Below are positions 1 through 6,003 of a stretch of DNA of 10,681 nucleotides, one piece after another (within the stretch, counting starts at the first letter, position 1; the number at the start of each line of letters is the position of its first letter). The DNA is from JAYUKV01 sp043764135 (GTDB taxonomy: Bacteria > Patescibacteriota > JACMRA01). The notes beneath the pieces were generated by a model. It searched no databases. It saw only the letters and a program-made list of their open reading frames with translations, and was not told where the DNA came from. Location: positions 1 through 10,681 of the forward strand of contig JAYUKV010000097.1 in NCBI GenBank assembly GCA_043764135.1, read 5' to 3'. Both the position numbers and the translations under genes were made by a program.

Positions 1-93
1 TTTCAATTAAAATCAAAACTATATTTAGAAGCCTTAAAAAGATCTTTTGAAGAACTGGCTAAAATGAGGTTGGAGTTTGGTTGCGAAAGGTGA
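1..93 (+). CDS. C-terminal tail of an unknown gene (partial, runs off left edge)
   Basis: Reading from base 1 in frame 1 gives 30 codons ending in TGA at 91-93. The translation is an amphipathic, Leu/Glu/Lys-rich helix (segments LYLEALKRSFEELAK and MRLEFGCER), which looks much more like real protein than the opposite-strand reading of the same bases. I cannot assign a family from 30 residues. The stop codon lies 3 bp from the point where the duplicated DUF1963 block begins (97), so this gene end and the broken immunity copy were joined at this point. The two genes are convergent and overlap. Confidence 0.45.
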   Translation, partial: FQLKSKLYLEALKRSFEELAKMRLEFGCER

Positions 94-359
94 GTTATAC
101 AGTATTGATTAAAATCACCACTAAAATAAAACTGTAAAATCCCTTCTTTTGGTAACAAATCTTGATATAAAGTTGATTCTATTTCTATAAGATTAATTTG
201 ACACATAAAATGCAGCGGATCATTCCATTCATCAAGAGGCCAAACAAAACCCTCTTCAAAATAGGGTATTCCAAAGAATCTTGAGGTTGTATAGTTATTT
301 AAATTGTTTTCTACATCAATCAATTCCTCAACATTAGCGTAGACTCTAATTGCTTTCAT
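3..359 (-). pseudogene. Truncated DUF1963/YwqG-like protein (second putative immunity copy)
   Basis: 118 codons from ATG at 359 to TGA at 5-3. Residues 1-88 match the intact neighbour at 471-1181 almost throughout (73 of 88 identical by hand count), including the DUF1963 hallmarks RFFGIPYFEEGFVWP, LHFMCQINL and LPKEGILQFYFSG. After NQYCI the match stops abruptly. The last 30 residues (Ser/Lys/Phe-rich) are antisense to the tail of a plus-strand ORF and look non-native. The protein is half the length of its paralogue and lacks the C-terminal half of the domain, so it is probably non-functional or a remnant. An upstream ATG at 395 is rejected because it falls inside the terminator hairpin. The ATG at 359 matches the paralogue start and has a promoter 7 nt upstream. 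Confidence 0.75.
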
Positions 360-366
360 ACCTAAT

Positions 367-395
367 ATTTTACTCAAGATAAACAAAAAGCACAA
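367..395 (-). promoter_or_regulatory. Promoter of truncated DUF1963 copy, -35 inside terminator arm
   Basis: On the minus strand TTGTGC (395-390), a 17-bp spacer and TAAAAT (372-367) are followed by 7 nt and then ATG at 359. The -35 lies in the 3' arm of the hairpin 389-412. The same arrangement is conserved at the intact copy. No Shine-Dalgarno fits between -10 and ATG, so the transcript is predicted to be leaderless or nearly so. Confidence 0.5.
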
Positions 396-412
396 GGAAT
401 ATTCCTTGTGCT
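381..412 (-). terminator. Intrinsic terminator after the intact DUF1963 gene
   Basis: A perfect 24-bp palindrome (389-412) with 12-bp arms AGCACAAGGAAT and ATTCCTTGTGCT is followed on the minus strand by TTTTTGTTT (388-381 onward). It lies 58 bp downstream of the stop of the gene at 471-1181. It also opens the duplicated 316-bp block. Confidence 0.8.
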
Positions 413-470
413 AAATCAATTAAATTAAGTTTTTTAAAATACATTTCTCTTCTCGCAAAGGAAGATAATT

Positions 471-1181
471 TTACCTCTCAACCCAAACACGCATGTTTGT
501 AAAATTGAGTTTTTTTAAATCTTCTTTTTCGATAAGAAAAGAAGTTGTTGTAAAATCATTAGTAAGGTTTTCAAATGGTTCTGCAATTTGGCATAACCTT
601 AATAAACAGAAATTATTATCATTCATATCTTCATTTCCACTCCAATACATATTAGGAATTCCACCTATATACGCATACTCAGGTACATCATACGAGAATT
701 CAGTGTGATTGATATCAATTTCTGAAAATTTTATTGGCGTGCTTTGCAATCTTACTATATTTTGAAAAATATCTTGGTCTTCAATATCTATACCGCATTC
801 TAAGGCAATCATTCCATTAAAATCCATTTTATAATCTTTATTATTAAAAAACTCAAGATATTCTAATTTGTATTTCTCAAAATTTTTAATATATTTGTAT
901 TCAGGTTTTATATATTTGATACAGTATTGATTAAAATTTCCGCTAAAAAAAAACTGTAAAATTCCTTCTTTTGGTAATAAATCTTCATATAAATTTGATT
1001 CAATTTCTTTTAGATTAATCTGACATATAAAATGCAATGACCTATTCTTATAATCCACTGGCCATGCAAAACCCTCTTCAAAATATGGAATACCAAAAAA
1101 TCTAGAAGTTGTATAATTATCAATATTGTTTTCAACATCAATTAATTCTTCGACATTAGTGTACACTCTAATTGCTTTCAT
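471..1181 (-). CDS. DUF1963/YwqG-like protein, putative immunity protein
   Basis: 236 aa, cytosolic, no signal peptide or membrane segment. It has the DUF1963 (YwqG-like) pattern in order: RFFGIPYFEEGFAWP (27-41), LHFICQINL (about 49-57), LPKEGILQFFFSG (69-81), GGIPNMYW in the C-terminal half, and LLRLCQI with a final N-M-R-V-W. Length is close to the usual size for the family. The family's biochemistry is not established; B. subtilis ywqG sits in the ywq cluster with the LXG toxin gene ywqJ. Here the gene lies directly downstream of a secreted nuclease-like toxin gene on the same strand and is duplicated, which fits an immunity role (inference). ATG 1181 is chosen because the paralogue starts at the same residue and a promoter ends 7 nt upstream. 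There is no SD. It ends in TAA and is followed by a strong terminator. Confidence 0.82.
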   Translation of the reverse strand: MKAIRVYTNVEELIDVENNIDNYTTSRFFGIPYFEEGFAWPVDYKNRSLHFICQINLKEIESNLYEDLLPKEGILQFFFSGNFNQYCIKYIKPEYKYIKNFEKYKLEYLEFFNNKDYKMDFNGMIALECGIDIEDQDIFQNIVRLQSTPIKFSEIDINHTEFSYDVPEYAYIGGIPNMYWSGNEDMNDNNFCLLRLCQIAEPFENLTNDFTTTSFLIEKEDLKKLNFTNMRVWVER

Positions 1182-1188
1182 AAGCTTT

Positions 1189-1217
1189 ATTGTACTCTAG
1201 TTAAACAAAAAGCACAA
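1189..1217 (-). promoter_or_regulatory. Promoter of intact DUF1963 gene, -35 inside terminator arm
   Basis: On the minus strand TTGTGC (1217-1212), a 17-bp spacer and TACAAT (1194-1189) are followed by 7 nt and then ATG at 1181. The -35 is formed by the 3' arm of the terminator hairpin 1211-1234. Predicted transcription start is at or next to the ATG, so the mRNA is probably leaderless. The gene could thus be transcribed independently of the toxin gene. Confidence 0.55.
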
Positions 1218-1234
1218 GGAATAATCCTTGTGCT
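1203..1234 (-). terminator. Intrinsic terminator after the toxin-like gene
   Basis: Hairpin with 10-bp perfect arms AGCACAAGGA (1211-1220) and TCCTTGTGCT (1225-1234), loop of 4 nt, followed on the minus strand by TTTTTGTTT. It lies about 60 bp past the stop of the secreted toxin-like gene. Nearly identical to the hairpin at 389-412. Confidence 0.8.
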
Positions 1235-1293
1235 AGATTTAGAATGTTGAAAGATTTATCAAGTCAACACTCGATAGCATTGCTTGATTATTA

Positions 1294-3180
1294 CTATTCT
1301 TCGATAATTGGAAGAGTAGTTACACCCTTTCCAACATTACGGAAGATTGAATCATTGGTAATGTATGAATCAATGGTTGAAAAATCACCTTGATTCGCCT
1401 TCTCAAATTCTGCAATTTCAGATTCTGATTCTATGAAGATTTGCTTTAAGCCTTGCGAATTTAATTGACCTTCATGCCCACTAATCTTTTCTTGCCAAAT
1501 ATTTGAAAGCTTTTCATTCAACTTTTGATCGATCGCTCGTAAATTCCGAGATTGATTAACATCAGCAATCCCTAATTCTGAGTAGAATTGAGCTACTGTA
1601 GGAGTATCAATTTTGCTTTGGTTGGTCTTTTTGAGCAGGATTCCAGGGGGAATGACATGATCAATCGACAATTTCTTGCCACTCTTGGAAACCAATGAAC
1701 CTTCTTTAAACAATCCCTTGATAAATGACGGAGAGTCATTTAGGAAGTTGCTGACGTAGGTTCTCGAACTTGATTTGTTCAAGTTTACTGATTTGCCAGA
1801 TGCGACTTTGACAGCATTGAGATCTGGACAGCCGTTAGAAGCATTAGATGGGAATGTAATATTGCCATACTCTTCTAGTCGGTAAATCTCAAGATCAGAA
1901 TCTGAGAATAAGCATGTTTTGGGTAATGCTTTTACCTTCTGCTTGAGTGGGGGTAAATTAACAATCCCACTTACTACATTCTTAATCGCATTGGATGCTC
2001 GAGGGAACAATCCAGCACTTAAGACATCCACTCCTGTATTACCGATACAAGTACCAAGACTGGCATCGTCAGCACCACAGAAGAGTGATTGTTTGCCTGA
2101 TTCAAAGGGATTGTAGTTTCCTTTTTGACCAGCTTCTAATGCATAGCTTCCCATCTTGTTGAGTGTGTAAGCACCTGCAGCACATCCTAGAGGACCAGCT
2201 GCAAGACCGATTGCACAACCTACAGATGATGTTGCAGCAGAATAAGTTATCAAGGCGCCGGTTTTTAGATTATTACCGAGTCCGTCGATCGCTTGTTGTT
2301 GCTTACTTCCAGAAGAAGTTGAAGCATTCCAGGCATTCATGCCAATATCAGCAGCAAATCCAAACAATCCAGTAACAGAACTGACAGCGTTGTTAAAAGC
2401 ACCGCCAACAACTCCACCTACTTCCTTAACTACAGCTTTACCAAAAACACAATTATCGCCATTTGAGTCACAACCTTGATCTTTACGATTAATGTTGAGA
2501 GCATCATTTGCTTTTGGTTTCATCAACTCAATAAATTGGTTGTACGAATCATCAATATTACCGCTATCGGTAATAAAATTGGATTTTGGGTAGCGATTAC
2601 GCAGCCATGAATCAAGATTAAGTTTAACAAGCTTGGATTCAAGAATGTATTTACTTAGATCTTGATCTAGACCATAATCAGCGATTGCTTGTTGGAACTC
2701 TTGAATAGAGTCGTTCAGAGTATCAGCAGATTGTTCTAAAGAAGGCTCAACTAATGGTTCAGAAGTGGGGGTTGGACTAGGTGTAGTAACGCTAGTTGGA
2801 TTAGAAATATTGTTAGGATATTTCTCATACACTTCGCGATTGAACATTTCCCGGATTTTGAGAAAACCTCTTTCCTGTTCACAACTAGAATAAATTTCAC
2901 ATTGATATTTATCCATAGTTGAAACAGATTTGAGATGACCTACAAATTCTGGATATCGTACAGTGTAAGAACCTTGAGTGCTAGACTGAATGTTTGGGTA
3001 AAGCACAATTTTATCATTAGCTTTCTTTGTTGAATCAGTAGCTAAGCTCCCAATTCCTCGTTCTTGATTGATCTTCTTAGCTTCAGCACTGCTATTGGTA
3101 TCACAGTTAATGCCATATAGATATTCTACATCATTGCAGAAACTAGGCCTTACAGGAATATTGAATAACTTGTTACGCAT
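1294..3180 (-). CDS. C-terminal part of a secreted polymorphic-toxin-like protein with HNH-like nuclease tail
   Basis: 628 codons from the first ATG, but the same frame reads back 25 further codons of good protein (SDTDLFANNDVGFQAGYKIA...) to TAG at 3256-3258 and on into the signal-peptide ORF. This is therefore the downstream piece of one 769-codon gene. Order: Cys-containing N-terminal region; Pro/Thr/Ser linker (PTSVTTPSPTPTSEP, about 128-142); helical region; Gly/Ala/Cys-rich hydrophobic stretch (about 310-350), as in the pre-toxin regions of polymorphic toxins; then a tail with SIDHVIPPG (D507, H508), NLRAIDQKLNEKL (N546, N555). This D-H...N...N spacing resembles the HNH/endonuclease VII fold, which cuts DNA; the exact family is not assigned. 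No SD precedes ATG 3180, so expression of this piece alone is doubtful. It ends TAG TAA. It is visibly less AT-rich than its neighbours. Confidence 0.65.
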   Translation of the reverse strand: MRNKLFNIPVRPSFCNDVEYLYGINCDTNSSAEAKKINQERGIGSLATDSTKKANDKIVLYPNIQSSTQGSYTVRYPEFVGHLKSVSTMDKYQCEIYSSCEQERGFLKIREMFNREVYEKYPNNISNPTSVTTPSPTPTSEPLVEPSLEQSADTLNDSIQEFQQAIADYGLDQDLSKYILESKLVKLNLDSWLRNRYPKSNFITDSGNIDDSYNQFIELMKPKANDALNINRKDQGCDSNGDNCVFGKAVVKEVGGVVGGAFNNAVSSVTGLFGFAADIGMNAWNASTSSGSKQQQAIDGLGNNLKTGALITYSAATSSVGCAIGLAAGPLGCAAGAYTLNKMGSYALEAGQKGNYNPFESGKQSLFCGADDASLGTCIGNTGVDVLSAGLFPRASNAIKNVVSGIVNLPPLKQKVKALPKTCLFSDSDLEIYRLEEYGNITFPSNASNGCPDLNAVKVASGKSVNLNKSSSRTYVSNFLNDSPSFIKGLFKEGSLVSKSGKKLSIDHVIPPGILLKKTNQSKIDTPTVAQFYSELGIADVNQSRNLRAIDQKLNEKLSNIWQEKISGHEGQLNSQGLKQIFIESESEIAEFEKANQGDFSTIDSYITNDSIFRNVGKGVTTLPIIEE

Positions 3181-3255
3181 TGCTTCTTGATAGAGAGCAA
3201 TTTTATAACCTGCTTGAAACCCAACATCGTTGTTGGCAAAAAGATCAGTATCTGA

Positions 3256-3258
3256 CTA
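3256..3258 (-). other. In-frame amber stop inside the toxin-like gene
   Basis: Both pieces are in one frame (3256 minus 1294 is a multiple of 3) and protein-like sequence continues immediately after the stop. CAG (Gln) or TGG (Trp) would each become TAG by a single change. TCAG-ATA-CTGA follows directly as a small inverted repeat, and a 6-bp stem (CCAACA/TGTTGG) follows 19 nt after the stop. Confidence 0.85.
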
Positions 3259-3603
3259 ACCTACGTTATTTAAAAGTGCACTCAACAGACCTCGCGGATT
3301 GGCGTTTGGATCTTTAAGAAACTCAATCATGAAAGGACTGAAAATCCTATCTTTACTTCTAACAATTGCATTTCGTGGCGTTGTAGTTTTAACTTCCAAA
3401 TTTGGAAGCCTTTTGTAAACATCTGGTAGTTCCAGAACAACTTCATAAACCGCATTGGCATAAGCTTCAACAGGTGAAGAAGTTGCCATTACGAGAGTGG
3501 GAATGAAAAAATTGTTAGCTGTAAAGGTCAATCCCAGTAGGAATAGAACCACTCTTCTAAACAATTTTTTCCCTAATAAATCAGAGAAAAAGGAAAAAGT
3601 CAT
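3256..3603 (-). CDS. Signal-peptide N-terminus of the same secreted toxin-like protein, ending at in-frame amber
   Basis: 115 codons from ATG 3603 to TAG 3258-3256. The ATG has a clear SD (AAGGAGAG, 3618-3611) 7 nt upstream, which decides it over an ATG at 3675. Residues 1-16 are basic (KK, RR), 17-38 hydrophobic, with a likely signal peptidase I site after TLVMA (residue 40), so the product is Sec-exported. The mature part (PVEAYANAVYEVVLELPD..., R/K-rich middle, FLKDPNANPRGLLSALLNN) has no family I recognise. The frame continues beyond the TAG into the nuclease-like ORF without shift. As written it encodes a truncated secreted peptide of about 75 residues after cleavage; with readthrough, or if the TAG is a recent mutation, it is the start of a 769-residue toxin. 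Confidence 0.7.
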   Translation of the reverse strand: MTFSFFSDLLGKKLFRRVVLFLLGLTFTANNFFIPTLVMATSSPVEAYANAVYEVVLELPDVYKRLPNLEVKTTTPRNAIVRSKDRIFSPFMIEFLKDPNANPRGLLSALLNNVG

Positions 3604-3610
3604 TTTTTTG

Positions 3611-3618
3611 CTCTCCTT
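3611..3618 (-). promoter_or_regulatory. Shine-Dalgarno of the secreted toxin-like gene
   Basis: AAGGAGAG on the minus strand, 7 nt (CAAAAAA) before ATG 3603. It is the best SD in the window and fixes the start so that the signal peptide is a normal length. Confidence 0.7.
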
Positions 3619-3642
3619 GAACTTAACAAATTGACTATTTAA

Positions 3643-3671
3643 GTTATACCACAAAATTAGCTTATAGCCAA
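3643..3671 (-). promoter_or_regulatory. Promoter of the secreted toxin-like gene
   Basis: On the minus strand TTGGCT (3671-3666), a 17-bp spacer and TATAAC (3648-3643), with an extended -10 TG one base upstream (TGGTATAAC). Predicted start near 3636 gives a leader of about 33 nt containing the SD. Confidence 0.55.
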
Positions 3672-3744
3672 CCAATAAAATTCAACTTTTCACTCTTTTA
3701 AAAACAGCATCAAATAGAATAAAAAGGTTATAATTTAAAGTATT

Positions 3745-3798
3745 ATGAGTGATAAAAAAGTGTATTTAATTAAGTCAAATTTAATTACCGATATTTAA
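3745..3798 (+). CDS. Possible 17-aa ORF in the divergent intergenic region
   Basis: ATG 3745 to TAA 3796-3798 encodes MSDKKVYLIKSNLITDI, a plausible protein N-terminus. A perfect TATAAT lies at 3729-3734, 10 nt upstream, but no convincing -35 is visible. The stop abuts a run of hairpins (3798-3850). It could be a leader peptide, the remnant start of a lost gene, or chance in AT-rich DNA. Confidence 0.25.
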   Translation: MSDKKVYLIKSNLITDI

Positions 3799-3850
3799 TG
3801 TTTTCGAACATACCTCGGCCTTTGGCCACTCCTTTCAACCTTGAAAGGAG
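3798..3850 (+). other. Cluster of three hairpins, possible terminator or structured RNA
   Basis: Three consecutive inverted repeats: ATGTT-TTCG-AACAT (3798-3811), GGCC-TTT-GGCC (3817-3827) and a perfect 10-bp stem CTCCTTTCAA/TTGAAAGGAG with only CC between (3829-3850). The last is followed by AATTTCTTTG, a poor T-tract. This is the most GC-rich and structured piece of an otherwise AT-rich 403-bp spacer. Confidence 0.45.
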
Positions 3851-4006
3851 AATTTCTTTGAAAATATCTTAAAACGATGTTTTCATATGCTGAAATGTTT
3901 AATAACACTCTACTAATTATACGGATTTATACGTCACTTTGATATAGCTAGATGTATCTTAATTATTGCCAATTCTTCGATAATCTACCAAAATAGACTA
4001 TACAGT

Positions 4007-5980
4007 ATGATAAAGCAAATCCTTAAAAAAATATTAGATACAGATGACAATGCAATAGATTTTGTGCTAGATGCCAAAAGTGGTATCTGGAAGCGACTTG
4101 CAATTATCTTACCAATCACTATTTGGTCTACTATTCTAGGTTTAATCGCACCATTATTTATCAAATGGCAACTAGACGCAATTACAGAAAAATGGACCAA
4201 AATTGAATATGGAACTTTTAGCATTACCTTTGATGATACATTCAAATTAGTTCTTGCAATAATAGCTGCGGGTGTTGCCTTGGGAATTTTAAACCAGTTT
4301 TTATGGTGGATAAGAAATAGGCTTATGCATGTGATCAACTTTGAGTCTAATTCTTATCTAGAAGATAAGTTTAATACTTTTCTACAACGATTTGATTCTT
4401 CGTTTTTGGGGGCGGAGAATAACTTAAGATTGGTTCGTAATCTTCAATGGTCACTTAATGGCTTACAAGACAGTATTATCAAACTATTTCAACTACTAAT
4501 TGAAATTCCACTGTCATTATTCGGATTAGTTGCTGTTGTACAATTCTTGCACCCGTATCTAATGATTGCTGTTGTCGCATTCACAATAATATTCATGTTA
4601 ATTGATGTTTATAAAGCAAGGGCTTGGAGACAATTTGAAATAATGGAGAATAGATTGGCTGAACAAAAGAATCAATTAAATTGGAAGGTTGTGTGGTATT
4701 TTAATAACTTTTTAACTAACGGTTGGTTAAAGAATGTTTACAAACTATATCAGGACAAAAGAGAAAAATGGTTCACCCTCCAAAAAAAGCAAACTTTTCA
4801 AAACCAGAATATTAGTTTCGTTACCTCGGTTGTTTATGAGTTATCACAATTAGTAAACCTTGCGATTGCTGCCTTTCTTGTTCTGACAGGACAAATAACT
4901 ATCGGTACATTATCAGTTTTTGGATATTATGGTGACAGGATAAAAGACACTATAAATAAAGTAGCAGAATTCTTTAAACTAGTAATAGACATGAGGTATA
5001 ATATTTTCAGATTAGCATTTATTCTCAATATTAAACCAAAATTAGACTACTCAAACATCAAAGACTTTGACGACACAACTATCAAATCAATAGAGTTTAA
5101 GAATGTGTCTTTTGCCTACCCTGCTTTCTTTGAAGATGAAAGATCATATCTTAATAAAATCAAATCAAGACTCGGAGTAATCCAAGAACAAACCAACAAC
5201 CCTCTCAAAAAAATAGCCCAAATGTCATCATCAATGTGGTCCAATACTGAATTAGTAAAAGAATTGGATGAATTAGATGAAATGTTCTCATCTGCAGCAA
5301 AGAACAAATTAATATTAAATAATTTGAATTTTAAACTTGAACAAGGTAAAATCTATGCACTCGTTGGATACAACGGAGCCGGTAAAACCACCCTAACTAG
5401 ATTGATAAAAAGAACACTAGACACAGTAAATGGACAAATAAATATCAACAAAATACCAATCAAGACAATTGAACCATTAAAAATTAAAGAGTACATTTCA
5501 TCCTTAGAACAAAATTCATACTTGATTGAATCCCTTACTGTAAGAGATAATGTTACTATGGGAACTTCTAAGATTATTTCTGATGATGAGATATGGGGAA
5601 TATTCAAGATTTTGGGACTTGAAAATACTATATCATCTTTGGATCAAATTGTTGGTGAAGGTGTTTCATTTTCTGGAGGACAAGCCCAACTAATAGAGTT
5701 AACTAGAATTCTACTTGCACCAAAACCTATTGTAATACTAGATGAAGGAACAAATCAACTAGATGCGATTAAAGAAGCCAAGATCATGGAATTAGTAAAA
5801 GCAAAAACTAAAGAATCAATTGTATTGTTTATCACTCACAGAATGACCACTTGTAACAAGTGTGATGAAGTTATCGTTATTGATCAGGGTAAGATTGATG
5901 TTAGCGGCAAACCTTCTGAATTATTAAAAGGAGATAATCTATTTAGAAAATTCTGGGATATACAAGTTAATAGTAATTAA
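4007..5980 (+). CDS. ABC exporter, fused permease and ATPase, with an insertion in the nucleotide-binding domain
   Basis: 657 aa half-transporter, expected to dimerise in the cytoplasmic membrane and export a lipid, glycan precursor, peptide or drug; the substrate cannot be told. The N-terminal membrane domain (about 25-340) has hydrophobic segments near 30-55, 80-102, 158-200 and 275-310. ATPase motifs: A-loop Tyr371 (FAYPAF), Walker A GYNGAGKTT (454-462), Q-loop in SSLEQNSYL, signature FSGGQ (555-559), Walker B VILDEG (D579, E580), D-loop LDA, H-loop His611. All catalytic residues are present. Unusually, 83 residues separate the A-loop Tyr from Walker A, where about 25 is typical of the family; the extra Ser/Glu/Lys-rich helical segment lies at about 374-430. 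No SD precedes ATG 4007. The next gene follows after 23 bp and is probably co-transcribed. Confidence 0.9.
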   Translation: MIKQILKKILDTDDNAIDFVLDAKSGIWKRLAIILPITIWSTILGLIAPLFIKWQLDAITEKWTKIEYGTFSITFDDTFKLVLAIIAAGVALGILNQFLWWIRNRLMHVINFESNSYLEDKFNTFLQRFDSSFLGAENNLRLVRNLQWSLNGLQDSIIKLFQLLIEIPLSLFGLVAVVQFLHPYLMIAVVAFTIIFMLIDVYKARAWRQFEIMENRLAEQKNQLNWKVVWYFNNFLTNGWLKNVYKLYQDKREKWFTLQKKQTFQNQNISFVTSVVYELSQLVNLAIAAFLVLTGQITIGTLSVFGYYGDRIKDTINKVAEFFKLVIDMRYNIFRLAFILNIKPKLDYSNIKDFDDTTIKSIEFKNVSFAYPAFFEDERSYLNKIKSRLGVIQEQTNNPLKKIAQMSSSMWSNTELVKELDELDEMFSSAAKNKLILNNLNFKLEQGKIYALVGYNGAGKTTLTRLIKRTLDTVNGQININKIPIKTIEPLKIKEYISSLEQNSYLIESLTVRDNVTMGTSKIISDDEIWGIFKILGLENTISSLDQIVGEGVSFSGGQAQLIELTRILLAPKPIVILDEGTNQLDAIKEAKIMELVKAKTKESIVLFITHRMTTCNKCDEVIVIDQGKIDVSGKPSELLKGDNLFRKFWDIQVNSN

Positions 5981-6003
5981 GTTCTTTAAATATTAATTAT
6001 TAT

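Larger units (their letters stand above)
97..412 (-). repeat. Duplicated 316-bp block, copy A
   Basis: This block runs from the terminator palindrome (412) through the promoter and the first 88 codons of the truncated DUF1963 gene. It aligns with 919-1234 without net gaps, both being 316 bp. Similarity stops at both ends: left at ATACAGTATTGATT (97-110) and right at the outer edge of the hairpin. Confidence 0.75.
919..1234 (-). repeat. Duplicated 316-bp block, copy B
   Basis: Counterpart of 97-412, offset by 822 bp and in the same orientation. It contains terminator, promoter and the first 88 codons of the intact DUF1963 gene. The sequence right of 1234 has no similarity to that right of 412, so the palindrome marks one duplication boundary. 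Confidence 0.75.
3604..4006. other. 403-bp divergent intergenic region
   Basis: It separates the minus-strand toxin-like gene from the plus-strand ABC exporter. It holds the toxin SD and promoter (3611-3671), a possible 17-aa ORF (3745-3798) and the hairpin cluster (3798-3850). From 3851 to 4006 I see only weak promoter-like pieces (TTGATA 3939-3944; TAGACT 3994-3999, 7 nt before the exporter ATG). No tRNA, known riboswitch or repeat array was recognised. Confidence 0.6.

Noticed and set aside
360..395. N-terminal extension of the truncated DUF1963 gene to ATG 395
   Set aside because: It would run through the -10 box and into the terminator hairpin, and the paralogue begins at the ATG corresponding to 359.
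493..708. Plus-strand ORF opposite the DUF1963 gene (and similar ORFs at 1919-2116, 2163-2375, 7939-8127, 8193-8438)
   Set aside because: These lie antisense to well-supported genes, have no promoter or SD, and their translations look like reverse readings.
389..1234. Two near-identical palindromes as a CRISPR or integron-type array
   Set aside because: Only two copies 822 bp apart, each followed by a T-tract and gene; terminators inside a duplicated block explain them.
3256..3258. Genome-wide reassignment of TAG to an amino acid
   Set aside because: TAG serves as a plausible natural stop at 7876-7878; reading past it would add only a hydrophobic, non-protein-like 8-residue tail. No suppressor tRNA is in the window.
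3817..3850. tRNA or known riboswitch in the divergent spacer
   Set aside because: No cloverleaf, T-loop GTTC-type motif or recognised aptamer consensus; only simple stems are visible.
3985..4338. Minus-strand ORFs opposite the ABC exporter (also 5116-5307 and 5353-5607) and opposite the recombinase (10453-10662)
   Set aside because: They are shadows of clear plus-strand domains with intact motifs.
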